From: DATARH01 sp035550515
GTDB lineage: Bacteria; Pseudomonadota; Alphaproteobacteria; ATCC43930; CGMCC-115725
Assembly (NCBI GenBank): GCA_035550515.1
Contig: DASZOZ010000062.1
Location: 1 to 64,000 of the forward strand
Reading direction: 5' to 3'
DNA length: 64,000 nt
In this document: piece after piece, positions 44,603 through 53,708 of the stretch
Numbering within the stretch: position 1 is the stretch's first letter
How the letters are laid out: each line of letters begins with the position of its first letter
Program-made: the position numbers and the translations under genes
The notes under the pieces: generated by a model
What the model saw: only the letters and a program-made list of their open reading frames with translations
Database searches by the model: none
Told to the model about the DNA's origin: nothing

Positions 44603-45604
44603 ATGCAGCGGAAGTGGAATGTCCTTGTCACCGGCGGCGCCGGCTATGTCGGGGCGGTGCTCGTGCCGAAACTGCTGGCGGCGGGCCACACCGTCACGGT
44701 GCTCGACCTGTATCTCTATGGCGACGACGTGCTGAAGCCGGTCGAGAACCACCCCCGGCTGATCCAGATCAAGGGCGATTTGCGGCATCCCGCGGCGGTC
44801 GAGAAGGCGCTCGCCGGGTGTGATGCGGTCATCCACCTCGCCTGCATCTCGAACGACCCGTCCTTCGAGCTCAACCCGGCGCTCGGCCGCGAGGTCAATT
44901 ACGACTGTTTCCGGCCGCTGGTGCAGGCCGCGAAGAAGGCCGGGGTGAAGCGCTTCATCTATGCCTCGTCGTCGAGCGTCTACGGCATCAAGGAAGGCGT
45001 CAACGTTACCGAGGAGCTGTCGCTCGAACCCCTCACGGACTATTCGAAATACAAGGCGCTGTGCGAGCAGGTGCTGACCGAGGAGCGCGAGCCCGGCTTC
45101 ACCACGCTGATCCTGCGGCCCGCGACGGTCTGCGGCTACTCGCCGCGGCAGCGGCTCGACGTGATCGTCAACATCCTCTGCAACCACGCGGTCAACACCG
45201 GCAAGATCAAGGTGTTCGGCGGCGGCCAGCTGCGCCCCAACATCCATATCGAGGACATGACCGACCTCTATTGCAGCACGCTGCAATACGCGGACGACGC
45301 GATCGACGGCAAGACCTACAATGCCGGGTTCGAGAACCACAGCGTGCTCGAACTGGCCGAGATGGTGAAACGCATCGTCGGCCACAACACCGTCGAGCTC
45401 GAAATGGTGCCGACCGACGACAACCGCTCCTACCACGTGTCCTCGGAAAAGATCGCGCGCGAACTAGGCTGGCGGCCGACGCACACGATCGAAGACGCGG
45501 TGGTCGACATGGTCCGCGCGTTCCGCGACGGCAAGCTGCCGAATGCGATGACCGATTCGCGCTACTTCAACATCAAGACGATGCAGGAGCGGAACCTCGC
45601 GTAG
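44603..45604 (+). CDS. NAD-dependent epimerase/dehydratase (extended SDR)
   Basis: A second extended SDR, 333 residues from the ATG at 44603. Cofactor motif GGAGYVG is at 11-17, followed by AVIHLACISNDPSFELN, ASSSSVYGIKE, the Tyr-x-x-x-Lys pair in DYSKYKALCE, and LRPATVCGYSPRQR. The pattern is that of nucleotide-sugar epimerases/dehydratases found next to activated heptose or GDP/dTDP-sugar genes. It lies 54 bp after the kinase fusion gene on the same strand; with the first SDR it brackets that gene, suggesting that all three act on the same activated sugar. Confidence 0.87.
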   Translation: MQRKWNVLVTGGAGYVGAVLVPKLLAAGHTVTVLDLYLYGDDVLKPVENHPRLIQIKGDLRHPAAVEKALAGCDAVIHLACISNDPSFELNPALGREVNYDCFRPLVQAAKKAGVKRFIYASSSSVYGIKEGVNVTEELSLEPLTDYSKYKALCEQVLTEEREPGFTTLILRPATVCGYSPRQRLDVIVNILCNHAVNTGKIKVFGGGQLRPNIHIEDMTDLYCSTLQYADDAIDGKTYNAGFENHSVLELAEMVKRIVGHNTVELEMVPTDDNRSYHVSSEKIARELGWRPTHTIEDAVVDMVRAFRDGKLPNAMTDSRYFNIKTMQERNLA

Positions 45605-45623
45605 AGCAGGCGACGCTTGTCGG

Positions 45624-46613
45624 CTACGGCGAGGCCGCCTTCGCGAACGGCCGGTTGCCGAGGCGCGCGGTGAGCCGGCGGAGTGCACCCGGCCGGCGGC
45701 CGTGCGCGACCTCGCCGAGCCACCAGCGGGCGAGCCGCGCCAGCGCCGGCCAGTCGCCGGGGCGGCGTGCAAGCATCTGCGTCATCGGGTTGAAGAAGGT
45801 CGACATCGCCGACGGATGACGCAGCAGCGCCGCCCGGATATCGGCGAACGCGGGCTCGCCGAGCTTGTCCCAGATCGCCGCGCAAACCGCCTGCTGCTGC
45901 CGCGGGTCGCGCATGCCGGTGCCCGAATAGGTCTCCGCCGCGACGCGGAACACCGACAGCGGCTCGGGGACGACGGCGAAGCCATGCCGGAACGCCAGCG
46001 TGTAGACCGCGAACCAGTCGGCATGCCAGCGCAGCCGCGGGTCGAAGCCGCCGATGGCCAGCAGCGCGTCCCGCTCGATCAGCGAGGCGTTGACCGGCAG
46101 CCAGACAAAGCCGCGATCGAGCAGCCGGGCGAAGTCGCTCGGCCCGAAATATGCCGCGCGGTCGGCGGCGTACCACGGACCGAGATCGGAATCGGCCTGA
46201 TGGTGAACCCGGCGCTGGTCGGCCTCGAAATACTGCACGAAGCTGGAGGTGAAAACCTTGGCTTGCGGGTAGGCGGCGGCCGCCGCGGCCATGCGCGCGA
46301 CGAATTGCGGCTCGATCCAATCGTCGGCGGCGGAGGACAGCAGATGACTGCCGCGCGCCGCGTTGAAGCCGCGGTTGAGGGTGTGGTTGACGCCCAGGTT
46401 CCGCTCGTTGCGGAGCAGGCGCAGCTGCGGCAGGGCAGCGGCAAAGCGCGCGATGACGGCGAGGCTGTCGTCGGTGGACGCATCGTCGATGACGATGATC
46501 TCGTCCGCCGGCCGGGTTTGTGCCGCCAGCGCCTGCAGCGCCGCGCCGATAAAGCGGGCGTGATTGTAGTTGGGCAGGACAACCGATACGGTCGGCGGCA
46601 CGGTTTCCGTCAT
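45624..46613 (-). CDS. Family 2 glycosyltransferase
   Basis: A GT-A-fold glycosyltransferase of 329 residues starting at ATG 46613. It shows VSVVLPNYNHARFIGAALQA, EIIVIDDASTDDS, the DxD-type metal site in SSAADDWIEPQF and a C-terminal acceptor region ending in an Arg-rich tail. It transfers a sugar from a nucleotide donor during glycan assembly; donor and linkage are unknown. It converges on the SDR gene upstream (19 bp) and is divergent from the next GT2 gene (38-bp gap), so the two GTs may share a promoter region. Confidence 0.87.
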   Translation of the reverse strand: MTETVPPTVSVVLPNYNHARFIGAALQALAAQTRPADEIIVIDDASTDDSLAVIARFAAALPQLRLLRNERNLGVNHTLNRGFNAARGSHLLSSAADDWIEPQFVARMAAAAAAYPQAKVFTSSFVQYFEADQRRVHHQADSDLGPWYAADRAAYFGPSDFARLLDRGFVWLPVNASLIERDALLAIGGFDPRLRWHADWFAVYTLAFRHGFAVVPEPLSVFRVAAETYSGTGMRDPRQQQAVCAAIWDKLGEPAFADIRAALLRHPSAMSTFFNPMTQMLARRPGDWPALARLARWWLGEVAHGRRPGALRRLTARLGNRPFAKAASP

Positions 46614-46651
46614 CTCGCCGCACCCGCGGGCGGCGCCATTTGCTGTTACCC

Positions 46652-47464
46652 ATGCTGACATTGATCACCGCGACGCTCAACGCCGCCCGTTATCTCGAAC
46701 AGGCGATCGCGTCGGTCCCGCCGCCGCCGGCCGCGGTCCAGCATATCGTGGTCGACGGCGGCTCGACCGATGCAACGGTCGACATTTGCCGCCGCCATGC
46801 GGCGATCGAGATAGTGACGGCGCCGGGCTGCTCGATCTATGAGGCCTGGAATATCGGCGTCGGCCGGGCGCTCGGCGATTGGCTGATGTTTCTCAACGCC
46901 GATGACGAACTTGCCGCTGGTGCAGCGGACGCGGTGGCGGTGGGTTTTGCCGGCCGCCCGGAAGCCGGCATCGTCGCCGGGCGGGCCGAGATGATCGACC
47001 GCGCCGCACCTGCCGCCCCGCCGTTGGTGCTGACCGCGGCGCCGGACGGGCGGCTCGACGTGGCGCGGCTGGCGCTCGGGGTGCCGGCGATCAACGCCAT
47101 GGCGTTCCGCCGCTCGCTGTTCGAGCGGTACGGACCGTTCGACACGGCCTATCGCATCGCCGGCGACCGCGCCTTCCTGCTGCGGCTGGCGCTGGACGCC
47201 GCCCCGCCCACGGTCGCGACGACCGACGCCTTGCTGTATCGCTACTATTCGCATTCGGGCTCGCTGACCTTGCAGCGCAGCCTCGAACAGCGGCTGCGCA
47301 TCGCGCGCGACCATATTCCGCTCGCCCGCCGGCTCCTCGCGGAGCACCCGACGGCGCGTGTCCTCGGCTATTGGCGGCGGCGCGAGGCGGCGGTGGCGAC
47401 GTTGCGCTGCGCCGCCGCCGGCCGTGCCGCGGAGGCGCTGCGCTTCGCGGCTCAGCTGCTCTGA
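46652..47464 (+). CDS. Family 2 glycosyltransferase (WcaA-like)
   Basis: GT2 enzyme of 270 residues: MLTLITATLNAARYLEQAIA, IVVDGGSTDATVDI, IYEAWNIGVGRALGDWLMF and the metal motif LNADDELAAGAAD. This short type with DGGSTDGT-like and NDG/EA-N segments is common among colanic acid and capsule glycosyltransferases. The start at ATG 46652 is preferred to the in-frame TTG at 46640. Its last 13 bases overlap the 3' end of the convergent fcl gene. Confidence 0.86.
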   Translation: MLTLITATLNAARYLEQAIASVPPPPAAVQHIVVDGGSTDATVDICRRHAAIEIVTAPGCSIYEAWNIGVGRALGDWLMFLNADDELAAGAADAVAVGFAGRPEAGIVAGRAEMIDRAAPAAPPLVLTAAPDGRLDVARLALGVPAINAMAFRRSLFERYGPFDTAYRIAGDRAFLLRLALDAAPPTVATTDALLYRYYSHSGSLTLQRSLEQRLRIARDHIPLARRLLAEHPTARVLGYWRRREAAVATLRCAAAGRAAEALRFAAQLL

Positions 47465-48414
47465 CGGCCGGGGCCGTTCTCGCGATACCAGCGGTAGACG
47501 TCGCGGATCCCGTCTTCGAGCGCGATGCCGGGACGCCAGCCGAGCGCCGTGAGCCTGGTCACATCGACCAGTTTTCTCGGCGTGCCGTCGGGCTTGCTGC
47601 AGTCGAAGACGAACTCGCCGGTGAAACCGACGATACGGCCGATCAGCGCCGCCAGCTCGGCGATCGGGATATCCTCGCCGCAGCCGATATTGATGTGCTG
47701 GTCGGCCGACCAGTGGCGCATCAGGAAGATCGACGCGTCCGCGAGATCATCGACGTGCAGGAATTCGCGGCGCGGCTCTCCGCTGCCCCAGATTTCGACG
47801 GTGGGCGCCCCGGTCTCCGCCGCCTCGCCGATCCGGCGCAGCAGCGCGGGCAGCACATGGCTCGCGAGCGGGTCGAAATTGTCGCCGGGGCCGTAGAGAT
47901 TGGTCGGCATCACCGAGACGAAATCGCAGCCATGCTGCCGGCGGTAGGCCTCGCACAGTTTGAGGCCGGCGATCTTGGCGATGGCGTACCACTCGTTGGT
48001 CGGCTCCAGCGGGCCGGTGAGCAGCGCGTCTTCCAGGATCGGCTGCGGCGCAAGCCGCGGATAGATGCAGGTCGAGCCGAAAAACATCAGCTTCTCGGCG
48101 CCGGTGCGGTATGCGGCATGCACCACGTTCGAAGCGATCGCGAGGTTGTCGTACAGGAAATCGCTCGGCCGCGTGTCGTTGGCGTAGATGCCGCCGACCG
48201 TGGCGGCGGCCATGAACACCGCCTGCGGGCGATGGTGTTCGAACCATGCCGTCACGACCGACTGGTCGCGCAGGTCGGCGCTCTGGCGCGAGGCGGTGAG
48301 GATCTCGCAACCTTCGCGTTCGAGGCGCCGCACCAAAGCCGAGCCGACCATGCCGCGATGGCCCGCAACATAGACACGCTTGCCGCGCAGCTCATAGTCG
48401 GGGCCGGTGCTCAT
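47452..48414 (-). CDS. fcl: GDP-L-fucose synthase-like epimerase/reductase
   Basis: A short-chain enzyme of 320 residues in the Fcl/WcaG group. NADP motif GHRGMVGS is at 18-25, AATVGGIYANDTRPSDFLY and FFGSTCIYPRLAPQPI are diagnostic, and the catalytic pair is in NEWYAIAKIAG. In the classical pathway it turns GDP-4-keto-6-deoxymannose into GDP-L-fucose. The partner gene gmd (GDP-mannose 4,6-dehydratase) is not in the window, so it must be elsewhere or the substrate differs. It is the last gene of the minus-strand block and follows the zinc-ADH-like gene by 12 bp. Confidence 0.87.
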   Translation of the reverse strand: MSTGPDYELRGKRVYVAGHRGMVGSALVRRLEREGCEILTASRQSADLRDQSVVTAWFEHHRPQAVFMAAATVGGIYANDTRPSDFLYDNLAIASNVVHAAYRTGAEKLMFFGSTCIYPRLAPQPILEDALLTGPLEPTNEWYAIAKIAGLKLCEAYRRQHGCDFVSVMPTNLYGPGDNFDPLASHVLPALLRRIGEAAETGAPTVEIWGSGEPRREFLHVDDLADASIFLMRHWSADQHINIGCGEDIPIAELAALIGRIVGFTGEFVFDCSKPDGTPRKLVDVTRLTALGWRPGIALEDGIRDVYRWYRENGPGRQSS

Positions 48415-48426
48415 CGCGGGTCCTGG

Positions 48427-49482
48427 CTAGCCGCCGGCGACGTTGATCAGCACGCGCCCGGCCTTGCCGCTGCGCACCAGGTCGAAGGCCGGGTTGATGT
48501 CGTCGAGCGCAAATTCATCGGTGATGATGCCGTCGAACGACAGCTTGCCGCCCTGCACCAGCCGGATGATGCGCGGGATGTCGATCTGCGGTTTCGCGCT
48601 GCCGCCCTCCGATCCGGTCAGGACCATGTTGAAATGCACCCGCAGCGTGTTGATCGTGACCTTTTCATGCGGCACCCCGACGAGGATGAGGCCGCCATCC
48701 TTGTGGGTGAGCTCGTAGGCATTCTCGATCACCGATTTGACCCCGGTGGTTTCGAGGATCTTGTCGGGCCCATCCCGGCCGACCACCGCGCGGATGGCGT
48801 CGTTGACCTGGTCGGCGCTCATCCCGGCGGAGTTGACGGTGTGGGTGGCGCCGCGCGCCTTCGCCATTTCGAGCTTGTGGTCGAGCAGGTCGACCGCGAC
48901 GATCGGATGGCCGCCGGCCAGCGCCGCGAATTGCACGAGGTTGAGACCGACGCCGCCGACCCCGAAAACCACCACCGACTCGCCGATCTTGAGGTGCGCG
49001 TCGTTATTGACCACGCCCGCCGCCGTGGTGACGGCGCAGCCCAGCAGCGGCGCGATCTTGAGGTCGAAATCCGCCGGGATCGGCGTCATCCGGTTCTCGG
49101 AGATCACCGCGTACTGGTTGAAGGTGGTGATCCAACCGGCGTTGAGCTTGGCGCCGCGCCAGGCATAGGCCGGGGTGCGGCTCTGGATGCCGCTGCTCGG
49201 CCGCCAGTGCAGCACGACCGTGTCGCCCGGTGCGACCGTGGTGACGCCGGGGCCGATCTCGATCACCTCGGCCGACGCCTCGTGGCCGAGCAGATGCGGC
49301 AGGAACTTGTCCGGACCCTTGAGCGCGTCGATCTCGTTGATCTGGGCGCCGCAGATCGTCGTGTACAGCACGCGCACCAGCACCTGCCCGGCATCGAGCG
49401 CTTCGGGCAGCGCGATCTCGTCGACGACCAGCGGCTTGCGTGATTCGGCGAGGATCGCGGCCCGGCCGGTTTTGATTTTCAT
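48427..49482 (-). CDS. Zinc-dependent alcohol dehydrogenase-like (MDR superfamily) sugar oxidoreductase
   Basis: MDR protein of 351 residues. The catalytic zinc ligands appear as Cys in TTICGAQINE, His-Glu in LLGHEASAEV and Cys in LLGCAVTTAAG; the NAD Rossmann motif is VVVFGVGGVGLN. The structural-zinc lobe with four closely spaced cysteines is absent from the expected loop (HWRPSSGIQ instead). Located among polysaccharide genes it probably oxidises or reduces a sugar carbon. The start may be GTG at 49485 or ATG at 49482; AGG lies just upstream of both. Confidence 0.85.
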   Translation of the reverse strand: MKIKTGRAAILAESRKPLVVDEIALPEALDAGQVLVRVLYTTICGAQINEIDALKGPDKFLPHLLGHEASAEVIEIGPGVTTVAPGDTVVLHWRPSSGIQSRTPAYAWRGAKLNAGWITTFNQYAVISENRMTPIPADFDLKIAPLLGCAVTTAAGVVNNDAHLKIGESVVVFGVGGVGLNLVQFAALAGGHPIVAVDLLDHKLEMAKARGATHTVNSAGMSADQVNDAIRAVVGRDGPDKILETTGVKSVIENAYELTHKDGGLILVGVPHEKVTINTLRVHFNMVLTGSEGGSAKPQIDIPRIIRLVQGGKLSFDGIITDEFALDDINPAFDLVRSGKAGRVLINVAGG

Positions 49483-49492
49483 CACGTTTTGC

Positions 49493-50158
49493 CTATTCGA
49501 AATAGATGAACTCGTAATCGCCGGTGTAACCGAAATGATTGTAGAGCCAGATCCAGGACGCCGTGTCGAAAAATGCCTCGCAGGTCAGCGCCCAGCACTG
49601 CATGTTGAACTGCTCGGCCTCGTTGCGATAGCTCTCGACCATGACGTAGCCGGCCTTGCCGACGCGCTCGATCTCGCCGAGCGCCGATTGCAGCTCGAAA
49701 ATCTTGAGGTTGTGCAGGCAGCCGAGCGAGACGACGAGGTCGAACGACTTGTCGCCGAACGGGTAGCGGTCCTGCGCCTTGTAGCGGAACAGCTTGTCCT
49801 TGACGCCGGGATGCGCGTCGGCGAGGCCGTGCCGCGACATGTCGAACCCGACCAGCTCGGCTTCCGGGAGCAGGCGCTGGAATTCCCTGAGCAGATAGCC
49901 CTTGCCGCAGCCGACATCGAGGATGCGGCATTTGCCCGACAGGCCGTGCAGATCGATCAGCCCCTTGGCGACCGGCGCCCAGCGCCCTTCGATATAACGG
50001 TATCCGCCATAGCCATAGCGGCGGTCGCCGTCCCAATAGTCGAACTCGTACTCCTTCGCCTTCAGCATGCACGCGATCTTGTCGTCGACCATGCGCGGCA
50101 GATATTCGCGCTTGGTCGCGGTATGCAGCGACGTGACGATGTTGAGCAGCCGGCCCAT
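49493..50158 (-). CDS. Class I SAM-dependent methyltransferase
   Basis: Soluble methyltransferase of 221 residues. Motif I is DVGCGKGYLL at 81-90, the acidic strand 2 end is in ELVGFDMSRHG, and motif IV-like region is FDLVVSLGCLHNL. It would methylate a sugar hydroxyl, amine or carboxyl of the glycan or precursor. AGGAGAGG before the ATG at 50158 decides the start. It sits 10 bp upstream of the ADH-like gene and is translated in the same direction. A flexible Tyr/Gly-rich loop (RYGYGGYRYIEGRW) precedes the SAM domain and may form a lid. Confidence 0.87.
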   Translation of the reverse strand: MGRLLNIVTSLHTATKREYLPRMVDDKIACMLKAKEYEFDYWDGDRRYGYGGYRYIEGRWAPVAKGLIDLHGLSGKCRILDVGCGKGYLLREFQRLLPEAELVGFDMSRHGLADAHPGVKDKLFRYKAQDRYPFGDKSFDLVVSLGCLHNLKIFELQSALGEIERVGKAGYVMVESYRNEAEQFNMQCWALTCEAFFDTASWIWLYNHFGYTGDYEFIYFE

Positions 50159-50265
50159 GCCCTCTCCTGGGTTCAAGAAATGCGGGAAGGGCGATGCGCC
50201 CGTCGGGCGAACTGATCGCCGTCCCCGCCGATCCTGTCAAGCCGCCATAGGCGCGCGGGGCGCGG

Positions 50266-51144
50266 TCAGCGGCAGGTGTCAAACAGGGCGTCGATCACCG
50301 GGATCGCGTCGGGCACGACGATGCCGAACCGCTCGCGCAAGGCGCTGCTGTCGAGGGTCGTGTGCGGCGCCGTCGAGCCCGGCGGCAGGCCGGCCGAGGC
50401 GGCGCCGACTTGCTCGACCAGGGCCGCATCGGCGCCGAGTTTTTGCGCCAGGTGCAGCGCGACCGCGCTGTAGGCCATGTCGCGCGGCCCGGTAAGCTGG
50501 TAGATGCCCGGGCCGGGATCGGCGAGCAGCCGCTCGATCGCCTGGGCGACAAGCGCGACGGGTGTCGGCGCCATGTGCATGTCGTGGAATGCGCGGATCG
50601 GCTTGCCGGCGCCGAGCGCCGCGATCCAGCCGCGCAACAGGTCCATGCCGGGCGAGACGATCTTCGCCAGCCGCAGGATGGCGGCGGGCTCGCCGCGCGG
50701 CATGTGGGCCGCGAGCGCGGCTTCGGCGGCGGCTTTCTGGCGGCCGTATTCGCTGACCGGGCAGGGCGGCGCGTCGGCCGGTACATGGGGGCGGGAGCCG
50801 TCGAAAACCTTGTCGGTAGACAGGAACAGCACCGGTATGCCGCGCGCGAGAAGCCGGTCGGACAGCGTCGCGATGCCCGTGACGTTGACCTGTCCCGAGC
50901 CTGCCGGGTCGCGGGCGCAGTCGTTGAGCCGGGCGACGGCGGCGCAAAGGCAGGCGGCATCGATGCCGGCCGGGATCGGCCAGTCGCTGGCCGGTTGCGC
51001 CAGGTCGAGATAGGGGCGGTCGGCGGCGACGCGGTTCTCCCGCCGGGTCGTCGCCAGCACCTCATGGCCGCGGCCGCGAAGATAGGCGGCGGCGGCGCCG
51101 GCGATCTCCGAATCGCCGCCGACGATGAGGAATTTGCGGCTCAC
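50266..51144 (-). CDS. RmlD-like SDR (NAD-dependent sugar nucleotide reductase)
   Basis: Atypical extended SDR of 292 residues resembling dTDP-4-dehydrorhamnose reductase (RmlD_sub_bind). It begins FLIVGGDSEIAGAAAAYLRG and retains FLSTDKVFDG and the Tyr-x-x-x-Lys pair in SEYGRQKAAAE. The nucleotide-binding glycine motif is degenerate (GGDSEIAG). It probably reduces a keto-sugar or a related carbonyl. ATG and the TktC stop overlap as ATGA (51141-51144), so it is translationally coupled to the split transketolase. Confidence 0.82.
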   Translation of the reverse strand: MSRKFLIVGGDSEIAGAAAAYLRGRGHEVLATTRRENRVAADRPYLDLAQPASDWPIPAGIDAACLCAAVARLNDCARDPAGSGQVNVTGIATLSDRLLARGIPVLFLSTDKVFDGSRPHVPADAPPCPVSEYGRQKAAAEAALAAHMPRGEPAAILRLAKIVSPGMDLLRGWIAALGAGKPIRAFHDMHMAPTPVALVAQAIERLLADPGPGIYQLTGPRDMAYSAVALHLAQKLGADAALVEQVGAASAGLPPGSTAPHTTLDSSALRERFGIVVPDAIPVIDALFDTCR

Positions 51145-52091
51145 GCGGCGCGGCGGCGCTGCAGCCCGTCGCGGACGGTCTCGGCGATCGCCGGCGGCTG
51201 CAGCCCGTACAGCTCCATCAACTGGTCCTGGCTGCCGTATTTATGCGCAAACACATCCGGTATGCCGAGCCGCTTCACCGGCGGCATCGCCCCCGGCAGA
51301 CGGTCGATCAGCGCGTCGACCACGGCGCTGCCCAACCCGCCGACGACCGTGTGCTCCTCGACGGTCACGACGAGCCGCGCGCCGGCGGCGTGCTCGACCA
51401 CCGCCTCGACATCGAGCGGCTTCACGGTATGCATGTGCATGACCGTGCATTCGATGCCTTCGGCGGCGAGCGTCGCCGCCGCTTGCAGCGCACGCGTGGT
51501 CGCAACGCCGGTGCCGACCAGCAGCACGCGGTCGCGGCCGGCCGCTTCGCGCATGACGATGGCCTTGCCGATGGTGAAGCCGAGTTCCTCGCGGCTGACG
51601 ACCGGGTCGGTATAGCCCTTCGCCAGCCGGATATAGATCGGCCCCGGCCAGTCGAGCGTCTGGTCCATGAACCGCTTCATCTCCTCGGCGTCGCACACCG
51701 CGACGATGGTCATGTCCGGCAGCGCGCGCATGATCGCGATGTCCTCGATCGCGAGATGCGTCGGCCCGAGCGGCGCGTAGACCAGACCGCCGCCATTGCC
51801 GATGAGGCGCACCGGCAGGTTGTGCAGGCACAGATCGACCGCCACCTGCTCATAGCAGCGCCGGGTGATAAAGGTCGCGATGGTGTGGACATAGGGGATG
51901 AACCCCTCCATCGCCAGCCCCGCCGCCATGCCGACGACATGCTGCTCGCTGACGCCTTCCATAAAGGCGCGGCCGGGCATCTCGGCCTTCATGCGCTTGA
52001 CGATCGGCGGGTCGAGATCGGAGCCGATATAGGCGACGCGCGGATCGCGCGCGGCCAGTTCGAAGACCTTGTTGCCGCAGGCTACCCGCAT
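51141..52091 (-). CDS. Transketolase, C-terminal (pyrimidine-binding) subunit
   Basis: Second half of a split transketolase, 316 residues. It contains the pyrimidine-domain Glu in FMEGVSEQHVVGMAAGLA, HTIATFITRRCYEQVAVDL and LIGNGGGLVYAPLGPTHLA, then the C-terminal transketolase domain (VLLVGTGVATTRALQAA, HMHTVKPLD, VTVEEHTVVGGLG). It overlaps the N-terminal subunit gene by 10 bp and is preceded by GGAGCGG. Together the two make a TPP-dependent two-carbon transferase or related enzyme; split forms in glycan clusters are used to build unusual sugars or precursors. Confidence 0.9.
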   Translation of the reverse strand: MRVACGNKVFELAARDPRVAYIGSDLDPPIVKRMKAEMPGRAFMEGVSEQHVVGMAAGLAMEGFIPYVHTIATFITRRCYEQVAVDLCLHNLPVRLIGNGGGLVYAPLGPTHLAIEDIAIMRALPDMTIVAVCDAEEMKRFMDQTLDWPGPIYIRLAKGYTDPVVSREELGFTIGKAIVMREAAGRDRVLLVGTGVATTRALQAAATLAAEGIECTVMHMHTVKPLDVEAVVEHAAGARLVVTVEEHTVVGGLGSAVVDALIDRLPGAMPPVKRLGIPDVFAHKYGSQDQLMELYGLQPPAIAETVRDGLQRRRAA

Positions 52092-52942
52092 GACGCCGCT
52101 CCCAGCGCTTCGTACATCTGCGCGATCAGCTTCTTGTCGATGGTCGATTTGTGGTGCCAGCTCGGGTCGTTCTCGGCAAAGGCGAAGCCCTTGCCTTTCA
52201 CCGTGTGGCAGATGATTGCCGACGGCCGGTCCGCCTCCAGCGGCAGACGGCGCAGCACCGCGCGCAGCGCGGCGCAATCGTGGCCGTCGATTTCGGCCAC
52301 GCCGAAGCCGAAGGCGCGCCATTTATCGGCCAGCGGCTCCAGCGGCAGGATGTCCTGGGTCGGCCCGGCCGACTGGATCTTGTTGTAATCGACCATCACG
52401 GTGAGGTTGCTCAGCCGGTGCTTGGCGGCGGAGAGCGCCGCCTCCCACACCGAGCCTTCGTTGATCTCGCCGTCGCCGGTGACGACGATCACCCGCGCCT
52501 TGCTGCCCTTGATGCGCAGCCCCATCGCGCGGCCGACGCCGATCGGTAGGCCATGCCCGAGCGCCCCGGTCGATGCCTCGACGCCGGGCACCTTGCCGGC
52601 CTCCGGGTGGCCGCCGAGGATCGATTCGCGGCGGCAGAACGTATCGAGCGCCTCGTGCGGGAAAAAGCCCTTCTCGGCCAGCATCACGTACTGTCCGATG
52701 CAGCCATGCCCCTTGCTGAGGATGCAGCGGTCGCGCTCCTCCCAAGCGGGGTCGTCGGCGCGGAAGCGCAGGACGTCGTCGTACAGCACGCGCATGATTT
52801 CGAGCAGCGACAGCGACGAGCCGACATGGCCGCGCGCGCCGCCGTCCAACGTCCTTACCACCAGCCGTCTTAAATAGATCGAACGTTCGTCGAGGGGCGG
52901 GCCGGGGTTTAGCCGTGCCGCCGGCGCGACATCATTCGCCAT
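52082..52942 (-). CDS. Transketolase, N-terminal (TPP pyrophosphate-binding) subunit
   Basis: TPP-binding half of the split enzyme, 286 residues. It shows the Gly-His pair GARGHVGSSLSLLEI, ILSKGHGCIGQY, and the TPP motif VVTGDGEINEGSVWEAALSA followed by VMVDYNKIQ. It needs the C-terminal subunit to form the active site. The ATG at 52942 leads a minus-strand operon running tktN-tktC-SDR and then, after a 107-bp gap, methyltransferase, ADH and Fcl. It is divergent from the HAD gene across 145 bp, which should hold promoters for both directions. Confidence 0.9.
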   Translation of the reverse strand: MANDVAPAARLNPGPPLDERSIYLRRLVVRTLDGGARGHVGSSLSLLEIMRVLYDDVLRFRADDPAWEERDRCILSKGHGCIGQYVMLAEKGFFPHEALDTFCRRESILGGHPEAGKVPGVEASTGALGHGLPIGVGRAMGLRIKGSKARVIVVTGDGEINEGSVWEAALSAAKHRLSNLTVMVDYNKIQSAGPTQDILPLEPLADKWRAFGFGVAEIDGHDCAALRAVLRRLPLEADRPSAIICHTVKGKGFAFAENDPSWHHKSTIDKKLIAQMYEALGAASCG

Positions 52943-53087
52943 GTTGAATCCGCCTGAAGTTCCCGCGGCACCATGCACAGATTTGCCCGTCCGATCAAGC
53001 CGAGGGGAGGCCGCCGGCCGGCTTGACAGGGACGGCTGGATCGGCCCTCTATCGGCCCGCCGCTGGGGGAAGCCGGGTTGCATCCGA

Positions 53088-53708
53088 ATGGCCGGAAGAC
53101 AGCGTATCGGCATCGATCTCGACAACACCTTGATCAATTACGACGGGGTTTTTTGCTCGCTCGCGGTGGCGCACGGGCTGATTGCGGCGCCCGCGACGCC
53201 GACCAAGGCGGCGGTCCGCGAGGCGATCCGGGCGCTGCCGGACGGCGAGCTGGCCTGGCAGCGCCTGCAAGGGGTGGTTTACGGCAAGGGCGTCCGCGAC
53301 GCGCTGCTGTTCGACGGGGCGGAGGCGTTCCTGCGCGCGGCGCGTCGGCGCGGCTGCGAGGTGTTTATCGTCAGCCATAAAACGGAGTTCGGGCATTACG
53401 ACCCCGATCGCGTCAACCTGCGCCAGGCGGCGCTCGCCTGGATGGAGACGCAGGGGTTCTTCGCCGCGAACGGGTTCGGCATTCCCAGCGCCAATGTGCT
53501 GTTCGCCTCGACGCGGGCCGAAAAGATCGCCGCGATCCGCGAGCTCGGCGTTGAGGTCTTTATCGATGACCTGCCGGAAGTGCTGGAGGACAGCGACTTT
53601 CCCGCGGCCGTGGCGGGCATCCTGTTCACCGGCGGGGCCGAGGCCGCGAGCGCCTATCCGCGCGCCGCCGCCCATTGGCGCGACATCACCGCAATGGTCT
53701 TCGGATGA
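53088..53708 (+). CDS. HAD-superfamily hydrolase (probable sugar phosphatase)
   Basis: A HAD-fold protein of 206 residues. Motif I is IGIDLDNTLINYDG (nucleophile Asp10, Asp12), motif II FIVSHKT, and motif IV IDDLPEVLED. A helical cap lies between motif I and II. Such proteins in glycan clusters remove a phosphate from a sugar intermediate. It opens the second plus-strand operon and overlaps the APH-like gene by ATGA. The ATG at 53088 is favoured over a longer frame that would extend into the transketolase promoter region. Confidence 0.8.
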   Translation: MAGRQRIGIDLDNTLINYDGVFCSLAVAHGLIAAPATPTKAAVREAIRALPDGELAWQRLQGVVYGKGVRDALLFDGAEAFLRAARRRGCEVFIVSHKTEFGHYDPDRVNLRQAALAWMETQGFFAANGFGIPSANVLFASTRAEKIAAIRELGVEVFIDDLPEVLEDSDFPAAVAGILFTGGAEAASAYPRAAAHWRDITAMVFG

